From the NCBI RefSeq assembly GCF_049943125.1, contig NZ_CP188040.1, positions 124,001-188,000 of the forward strand: a stretch of 64,000 nucleotides of DNA, written 5' to 3'. The notes under the pieces were generated by a model. That model worked only from the letters and a program-made list of their open reading frames with translations, was not told the DNA's origin and ran no database searches. Within the stretch, counting starts at the first letter, position 1, and each line of letters starts with the position of its first letter. The DNA is from JAEXZL01 sp049943125 (GTDB taxonomy: Bacteria; Bacillota; Clostridia; Clostridiales; Clostridiaceae). The position numbers and the translations under genes are program-made. Below, piece after piece: positions 58,813 through 64,000 of the stretch.

Positions 58813-59562
58813 ATGTCAAATTTATTAAACATTAAAAACCTACATGCAGCAGTAGAAGAAAAAGAAATATTAAAAGGGTTAGATTTAACAGTAAATAAAG
58901 GTGAAATTCATGTAATCATGGGGCCAAATGGTGGAGGAAAATCTACCTTAGCTAATGTTATTATGGGGCATCCTAAATATGAAGTTACTGAAGGAGAAAT
59001 TACCTTTGAGGGTGAAGACGTATTAGAAATGGAAGCAAATGAAAGAGCTAAGGCAGGTATCTTCTTATCCTTCCAATACCCAGAAGAAGTAGAAGGTATC
59101 ACCGTAGAGAACTTCCTAAGAAGCTCAAAGAGTGCCATAACTGGAGAAAATGTTGGACTTATGGGCTTTAAGAGACTTTTAAAATCGAAGATGGAGCTAT
59201 TAAAAATAGATGAAAGCTACGGTTCTAGATATTTAAACGTTGGTTTCTCCGGCGGAGAGAAGAAGAAAAATGAAATACTTCAGATGGCAGTTTTAGAGCC
59301 AAAGCTTGCAATCCTGGACGAAACAGATTCCGGTCTTGATGTAGATGCTATCAGAATAGTTGCTGAAGGAGTTAAGGTATTTAAAAATAGTGAAAATGCA
59401 CTGATTATAATCACCCACAGCAACAAAATCCTTGAGTATATAGAACCAGATTTTGTACATGTAATTATTGAAGGAAAAGTAGCTAAGACTGGAAGTGGAA
59501 GCCTAGCAAGAGAAATTAATGATAAGGGCTATGAAGAACTGAAAAACCAACTAATTTCTTAA
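58813..59562 (+). CDS. sufC: Fe-S cluster assembly ATPase SufC
   Basis: A 249-residue ABC-type ATPase of the SufBCD scaffold complex. Walker A GPNGGGKST, the Q-loop region FLSFQYPEEVEGI, signature FSGGEKKKNEILQ, Walker B LAILDETDSGLD and the His switch IITHSN are present. The ATG at 58813 follows AAGGAGTGAATTT; a GTG 9 nt earlier overlaps that site. First gene of sufCBDSU. Confidence 0.98.
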   Translation: MSNLLNIKNLHAAVEEKEILKGLDLTVNKGEIHVIMGPNGGGKSTLANVIMGHPKYEVTEGEITFEGEDVLEMEANERAKAGIFLSFQYPEEVEGITVENFLRSSKSAITGENVGLMGFKRLLKSKMELLKIDESYGSRYLNVGFSGGEKKKNEILQMAVLEPKLAILDETDSGLDVDAIRIVAEGVKVFKNSENALIIITHSNKILEYIEPDFVHVIIEGKVAKTGSGSLAREINDKGYEELKNQLIS

Positions 59563-59575
59563 GGAGTTGAACTAA

Positions 59576-60991
59576 ATGGAAATGGAAGCAAGAGAAAAAA
59601 CCTATGTTGAGGATTTAGACAGAGGTATTTATGATGTTATAAATGAAGACAAATATACCTATAAAGCCAGCAAAGGACTAACTAAAGAGATTATTATTGA
59701 AATTTCTAAGGAAAAAAATGAACCTCAATGGATGCTGGACTTTAGACTTAAATCCTTAGAAATTTATAATAAAACCCCAATGCCTACCTGGGGTCCTGAT
59801 CTTTCAGATTTAAATATGGATGAAATTGTAACCTATGTTAAGCCTAGAACTGATATGAAGACCTCCTGGGATGAGGTTCCAGAAGAAATCAAGAATACCT
59901 TTGAGCTTTTAGGAATTCCTGAGGCTGAAAGAAAATCCTTAGCCGGTGTTGGGGCCCAGTATGACTCTGAGGTAGTTTATCACAGCATTAAGGAGGACTT
60001 AGTTAAGCAGGGAGTTATATACACTGACTTTGAGACAGCAGTAAAGGAATATGAGGATATAGTAAAGCAGTATTTTATGAAGCTTATCCCTCCTCATGAC
60101 CACAAATTTGCAGCCCTTCATGGTGCCGTATGGTCCGGTGGTTCCTTTGTGTATGTTCCTGAGGGTGTAAATGTAGAAATCCCTCTTCAATCCTACTTTA
60201 GGCTGAACTCTCCTGGCTCAGGGCAGTTTGAGCATACGCTGATAGTTGTTGAAAAAGGTGCTAAGTGTCACTTTATAGAAGGCTGCTCTGCACCTAAGTA
60301 TAGTGTAACAAACCTCCATGCTGGAGCTGTTGAGCTCTATGTTAAGGAGGATGCAACCTTAAGATACTCCACCATAGAAAACTGGTCTAAAAATATGCTT
60401 AATCTTAATACTAAGAGAAGCCAAGTGGAGAAGAATGGTACTATAGAATGGGTATCAGGATCCTTCGGTTCCAAGGTATCTATGCTATATCCTATGAGTA
60501 TTTTAAAGGGTGAAGGAGCAAGATCTGAATTCACTGGCGTAACCTTCGCTGGTAAAGGGCAGATATTAGATACTGGTCATAAGGTTATCCATGCTGCTCC
60601 ATATACCTCCTCTACAGCATCCACAAAGTCTATCTGCAAGGATGGCGGAGCTGCTAACTATAGAGGTGTTATTAAGATTACAAAAAATGCACATCACTCA
60701 AAATCCACCGTTGCCTGTGAATCCTTGATGCTAGACAACAAATCTAAGTCTGACACAATTCCTGTTATCACTATAAATAATGATAACGTGGACTTAGGAC
60801 ATGAAGCAAAAATCGGAAGAATCAGCGACGAAGCTATCTTCTATCTAATGAGCAGAGGTATGAGTGAGGAAGAAGCTAAAGCTATGATAGTTAGAGGCTT
60901 CGTAGAACCTATTTCAAAGGAGCTTCCTTTAGAATATGCCGTTGAAATGAACAATCTTATTAAGCTTGAGCTAAAGGGAACTATAGGTTAG
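59576..60991 (+). CDS. sufB: Fe-S cluster scaffold protein SufB
   Basis: A 471-residue scaffold protein on which clusters are built. Typical segments: WMLDFRLKSLEIYNKTPMPT, VYVPEGVNVEIPLQSYFRLN, the cluster/sulfur-accepting region KCHFIEGCSAPKYS, GSKVSMLYPMSILKGEGA, ANYRGVIKITKNAHHSKS and SRGMSEEEAKAMIVRGF. It lies 13 nt after sufC. Confidence 0.98.
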   Translation: MEMEAREKTYVEDLDRGIYDVINEDKYTYKASKGLTKEIIIEISKEKNEPQWMLDFRLKSLEIYNKTPMPTWGPDLSDLNMDEIVTYVKPRTDMKTSWDEVPEEIKNTFELLGIPEAERKSLAGVGAQYDSEVVYHSIKEDLVKQGVIYTDFETAVKEYEDIVKQYFMKLIPPHDHKFAALHGAVWSGGSFVYVPEGVNVEIPLQSYFRLNSPGSGQFEHTLIVVEKGAKCHFIEGCSAPKYSVTNLHAGAVELYVKEDATLRYSTIENWSKNMLNLNTKRSQVEKNGTIEWVSGSFGSKVSMLYPMSILKGEGARSEFTGVTFAGKGQILDTGHKVIHAAPYTSSTASTKSICKDGGAANYRGVIKITKNAHHSKSTVACESLMLDNKSKSDTIPVITINNDNVDLGHEAKIGRISDEAIFYLMSRGMSEEEAKAMIVRGFVEPISKELPLEYAVEMNNLIKLELKGTIG

Positions 60992-61002
60992 GAGGATATA
61001 TA

Positions 61003-62112
61003 ATGGTAAATACTGCTTTTAATAATATAAATAAAATACCTGTTAGAACCTACAGATGGCTCCAGGTTAATGATGCCACAATAAAAGATGTAACAATTCC
61101 TGAGGTTAAGCCTTATACCAAGACATATCTTGCTGAGGAAGCCCCAGAAGGGATGACCCTTCAAACTTCCTTAGAAAATCCAAAGTATATAGGCTTCACC
61201 GGTGATTATATATATGGAATCAGTGATGAGCTTACCCTCATGGCAGAAAAGGGCTACAATGCAAGCCTTTATGCTCACACTGATAAAAATGTTAAAATTG
61301 AAAAGCCTATAGTTATTGACTTTTTAGCCGATGATAAGGATATGGCTATAGTTCAAAACAATGTATTCGTTGCAGAAGAAAATAGCAGCTTTACAATAGT
61401 ATTAAATTATAGAGATGTAAAAGGTACAGAAGGCTTCTATAACGGTGTTACTAAGATATATGCTAAAAGAGGAGCTCATGTAACAGTGGTAAAGCTTCAA
61501 ACCCTATCTAGCAGCACAAATTATTTTGATGCCACCTACTCTATTGTAGAGGGTGATGGTAAGGTTAATATGGTATCCATTGAATTAGGCGGAAAAAATT
61601 CTGTTACCAGCAATCACAGTTATCTTATTGGTGACAATGCTGAAGGTCATGCGGATACTGTATATCTAGGAAATGAAAAGAGATATATAGACTTAAATTA
61701 TGTAATGAGCCACAGAGCAAGAAGAGCTAAGGGTAATATCCTAGTAAAGGGAGCTCTACTGGATGAAAGCAATAAGCTCTTCCGTGGCACTATAGACTTT
61801 AAAAGAGGCGCAGCCCGTTCTAAGGGTCGTGAAGAAGAATTCTGCATGATATTAAGTCCAAAGGCACAATTCAATGCAGTTCCACTACTTCTCTGTGATG
61901 AGGATGACGTTGAAGGAGAGCATGCCGCTAGCGCTGGAAGAATAGATGAAGAGAAGCTATTTTACCTTCGAAGCAGAGGCTTTGATGAAAAAGAAGCCAA
62001 GAGAATCTTTATAGAGGCCTCCTTCTCCCCTATTATTGATCAAATCCCTCTTGAGACCTTAAGAGAGGAAATAAAAGAAGATATAAAAAGGCGATTAAAT
62101 GATGCACAATAA
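61003..62112 (+). CDS. sufD: Fe-S cluster assembly protein SufD
   Basis: A 369-residue paralogue of SufB that forms the SufBC2D complex. It shares the beta-helix core (GAHVTVVKLQTLSSSTNYFD, FRGTIDFKRGAARSKGREEE) and the C-terminal SRGFDEKEAKRIFIEASFSP. Ribosome-binding site AGGAGG. The stop overlaps the sufS start by 14 nt. Confidence 0.96.
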   Translation: MVNTAFNNINKIPVRTYRWLQVNDATIKDVTIPEVKPYTKTYLAEEAPEGMTLQTSLENPKYIGFTGDYIYGISDELTLMAEKGYNASLYAHTDKNVKIEKPIVIDFLADDKDMAIVQNNVFVAEENSSFTIVLNYRDVKGTEGFYNGVTKIYAKRGAHVTVVKLQTLSSSTNYFDATYSIVEGDGKVNMVSIELGGKNSVTSNHSYLIGDNAEGHADTVYLGNEKRYIDLNYVMSHRARRAKGNILVKGALLDESNKLFRGTIDFKRGAARSKGREEEFCMILSPKAQFNAVPLLLCDEDDVEGEHAASAGRIDEEKLFYLRSRGFDEKEAKRIFIEASFSPIIDQIPLETLREEIKEDIKRRLNDAQ

Positions 62113-63334
62113 TTTTGATGAAATAAAAAAAGATTTTCCAGTATTAAATACTTCTGGCAAAAAGCCATTAATTTATCTTGATAGTGCAGCCACGGCCCAA
62201 AAGCCCGTGGCTGTTATCCACGCTATTAAAGATTATTATGAAAGGCTTAATGCTAACCCCCATAGAGGAGCTTATGAGCTCAGCATCCTGGCAACAGAAG
62301 CCCATGATGCCGCTAGAGAAGCAGTGAGAGATTTCATAGGAGCCGCCTCTACTGAGGAGATAATATTTACTAAGAGTTCCACAGAGAGCTTTAATCTCTT
62401 AGCTTATTCCTATGGTATGAGCTTTATTGAGCCTGGAGATGAAATTGTTTTATCCATTGCTGAGCACCACAGCAATCTAATCCCCTGGCAGCAGGTAGCA
62501 AAAGCTAAAGGCGCTACTTTAAAGTATATGTACCTGGATTCTAATGGGGAGCTTCCCCCTCAGGAAATCACTTCAAAAATCACTCCAAAAACTAAACTGG
62601 TGGCCATAACTATGATGTCCAACGCCCTTGGTACTGTATTTCCTGTGGATAAGGTAATAGAAAGAGCTCATGAAATAGGAGCTGTTGTCTGTATAGACGC
62701 CGCCCAAGCGATAGCTCATAGGCCCATTGATGTTAAGTCATTAGATGCTGATTTTCTTGTATTTTCAGGGCATAAGATAATGGCGCCCATGGGTATTGGT
62801 GTTTTATACGGAAAAAAAGATCTTCTTAAAATGATGCCACCCTTCCTTTTTGGAGGAGATATGGTAGAATATGTGTATGAAGATAATACCACCTTTGCAG
62901 AGCTACCTTATAAATTTGAAGGTGGAACACAAAATGTTGAGGCTGCCATAGGCTTAATGGAAGCAATTAACTATATAAAAGCTATTGGTGTGGAAGAAAT
63001 CGAGGAGCATGTACAAAAGCTATTAGCTTATTGTCATGAAAGACTAGAAGAGCTTGATTTTATTACAATCTATGGTTCTAAGGATCCCTCAAAAAAAGGA
63101 GGAGTTATATCCTTCAATGTTAAAGACGTTCATCCCCATGATGTGTCAACTATATTAGATTCATATGGTGTTGCCATCCGTTCTGGGAATCATTGCGCAC
63201 AACCCTTGATGAGATTCTTAGGTATTAACTCCACCTGTAGAGTTAGCTTTTATTTATATAATACCAAAGCTGATGTAGATGCCTTTATTGACAGTCTCAA
63301 AAATGTAAGGAGATGGCTTGGTTATGGATCTTAA
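62099..63334 (+). CDS. sufS: Cysteine desulfurase SufS
   Basis: A 411-residue PLP enzyme that takes sulfur from cysteine for Fe-S clusters. The PLP Lys is in FSGHKIMAPMGIGVLYG, the substrate-binding segment is YLDSAATAQKP, and the active-site Cys is in IRSGNHCAQPLMRFLG. Two adjacent ATGs (62099 and 62102) are possible starts. The start lies inside sufD, suggesting translational coupling. Confidence 0.98.
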   Translation: MMHNNFDEIKKDFPVLNTSGKKPLIYLDSAATAQKPVAVIHAIKDYYERLNANPHRGAYELSILATEAHDAAREAVRDFIGAASTEEIIFTKSSTESFNLLAYSYGMSFIEPGDEIVLSIAEHHSNLIPWQQVAKAKGATLKYMYLDSNGELPPQEITSKITPKTKLVAITMMSNALGTVFPVDKVIERAHEIGAVVCIDAAQAIAHRPIDVKSLDADFLVFSGHKIMAPMGIGVLYGKKDLLKMMPPFLFGGDMVEYVYEDNTTFAELPYKFEGGTQNVEAAIGLMEAINYIKAIGVEEIEEHVQKLLAYCHERLEELDFITIYGSKDPSKKGGVISFNVKDVHPHDVSTILDSYGVAIRSGNHCAQPLMRFLGINSTCRVSFYLYNTKADVDAFIDSLKNVRRWLGYGS

Positions 63335-63752
63335 TTCAATTTATACAGAGCTTATCATGGAGCATAATAGCTCAACTAAAAACAAAAGACACCTAAAAGA
63401 AGCAGATGTGATAGAAAAAGGTCTCAACCCCAGCTGTGGTGATGAGATTTTTCTTGAGGTTAAGTTCAATGAGGATATCATAGAGGACCTATCTTTCACC
63501 GGTACTGGTTGTGCTATTTCTCAGGCCTCTGCCTCTATGATGGTTGATCTCTTAAAGGGAAAATCTAAGGAAGAAGCACTTTCATTAGTAGAAACCTTCT
63601 TAGGTATGATTAAAAGAGAGATTAATTCTGAGGATGAGCTAGAAGTCTTAGGGGATGCCATTGCCCTTCAAAATATTTCAAACATGCCTGCCAGAGTAAA
63701 ATGTGCTGTTTTAGCTTGGCATACTCTTAAGGAAAGTGTTAAAGGGAGGTAG
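63324..63752 (+). CDS. sufU: SufU zinc-dependent sulfurtransferase
   Basis: A 142-residue partner of SufS that accepts persulfide sulfur. The zinc ligands and sulfur-accepting Cys are in NPSCGDE, GTGCAISQASASMM and ARVKCAVLAWHTL. The insert typical of SufU between the second and third motifs is present, distinguishing it from IscU. The ATG at 63324 is chosen; an in-frame TTG at 63318 is also possible with AAGGAGA. The start overlaps the sufS stop by 11 nt. Confidence 0.96.
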   Translation: MDLNSIYTELIMEHNSSTKNKRHLKEADVIEKGLNPSCGDEIFLEVKFNEDIIEDLSFTGTGCAISQASASMMVDLLKGKSKEEALSLVETFLGMIKREINSEDELEVLGDAIALQNISNMPARVKCAVLAWHTLKESVKGR

Positions 63753-63754
63753 CC

Positions 63755-63916
63755 ATGAAAAAATTTGTCTGCGTTGAGTGCGGCTATATCTATGACCCGG
63801 AGGTAGGTGACCCTACAGTAGGAATAGGACCAGGAGTATCCTTTGATGAGCTTCCTGAGGATTGGTTCTGCCCTATCTGTGGAGAGCCTAAAGACTGCTT
63901 CGAAGAGCTTGATTAA
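63755..63916 (+). CDS. Rubredoxin
   Basis: A 53-residue iron protein with one Fe(SCys)4 site. The cysteine pairs are CVECGYIYDP and FCPICGEPKD, with the conserved aromatic residues and DELPEDWFCP between. It lies 2 nt after sufU with AAAGGGAGGTAGCC before the ATG, so it is the last gene of the suf operon. Rubredoxins carry electrons to oxygen- and peroxide-reducing enzymes in clostridia. The link to Fe-S assembly suggests a shared stress response (inference). Too short for long-ORF calling, but unmistakable. Confidence 0.98.
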   Translation: MKKFVCVECGYIYDPEVGDPTVGIGPGVSFDELPEDWFCPICGEPKDCFEELD

Positions 63917-63920
63917 TGTA

Positions 63921-63969
63921 AAAAGGAGTGCTGTAACTACATCAAACTGTAGTTTTCAGCACTCCTTTT
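63921..63969 (+). terminator. Terminator of the suf-rubredoxin operon
   Basis: Long hairpin: AAAAGGAGTGCTG pairs with CAGCACTCCTTTT, extended inward by AACTACA/TGTAGTT, and followed by CTATAT. Immediately after the rubredoxin stop. Confidence 0.85.
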
Positions 63970-64000
63970 CTATATAACAGTCTACTTTTTTAACTTTAAA

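Overview
This window looks like the chromosome of a low-GC, strictly anaerobic, butyrate-forming clostridium (Clostridiaceae). It has AT-rich intergenic DNA and strong AGGAGG ribosome-binding sites. It carries a Rex regulator next to crt-bcd-etfB-etfA-hbd, an Nfn transhydrogenase, an [FeFe] hydrogenase, a SUF operon ending in rubredoxin, and a CIRCE-controlled groESL. No rRNA, CRISPR array, phage module or transposase gene was seen. Six tRNA genes are present.

Layout. 1-587 is the 5' part of guaB (IMP dehydrogenase) behind a guanine riboswitch and terminator. 1098-14814, all on the minus strand, is a type IV pilus locus: prepilin peptidase, PilB ATPase, PilC platform, major pilin, an internal terminator, PilM, PilN, PilO, three minor pilins, and a large secreted protein with two von Willebrand A domains. 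No PilT retraction ATPase is in the window. 14992-19752 is a 1586-residue cell-wall protein with a PHP phosphoesterase domain and an SPKTG sorting signal. 19898-21910 is groESL with CIRCE. 22140-26535 holds two membrane proteins, a group-B-like [FeFe] hydrogenase and an 8-oxoguanine glycosylase.

26723-34964 is the energy core: NfnBA, then hbd, etfA, etfB, bcd, crt and the redox sensor rex. 35193-37105 holds mntP under a manganese (yybP-ykoY) riboswitch and a mannose-1-phosphate guanylyltransferase. 37289-46772 is mixed. It includes a multidomain histidine kinase whose first kinase core and receiver have lost their phosphorylation residues, an aldehyde dehydrogenase, a RsiV-like secreted protein, an apparent fusion of a SigI C-terminal domain to an RsgI anti-sigma factor, RluF, two small proteins missed by long-ORF calling, IspF and a CapA-like lipoprotein.

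46932-47665 is a HIT-family gene bounded by about 39-bp inverted repeats and a 6-bp direct repeat, so it may be a mobile cassette without its own transposase. 47723-48787 is a tRNA cluster (Lys, Lys, Gly, Gln) with an unusual array of small hairpins. After an HNH-like protein and an AIM24 protein, 50330-56840 holds an aldehyde dehydrogenase and a lactate-utilisation operon (lactate permease, EtfB, EtfA with a ferredoxin domain, FAD-linked lactate dehydrogenase). This matches the electron-confurcating LctBCD system, with GntR-type operators upstream. The window closes with tRNA-Leu and tRNA-Gly, a ZIP transporter and sufCBDSU-rubredoxin.

Together the metabolic genes suggest lactate and sugar fermentation to butyrate. 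Electrons would flow through two Etf complexes, ferredoxin, Nfn and hydrogenase, with Rex reading the NADH/NAD+ ratio. The most unusual items are the SigI/RsgI fusion, the pseudo-kinase/pseudo-receiver hybrid kinase, the HIT cassette and the hairpin array.
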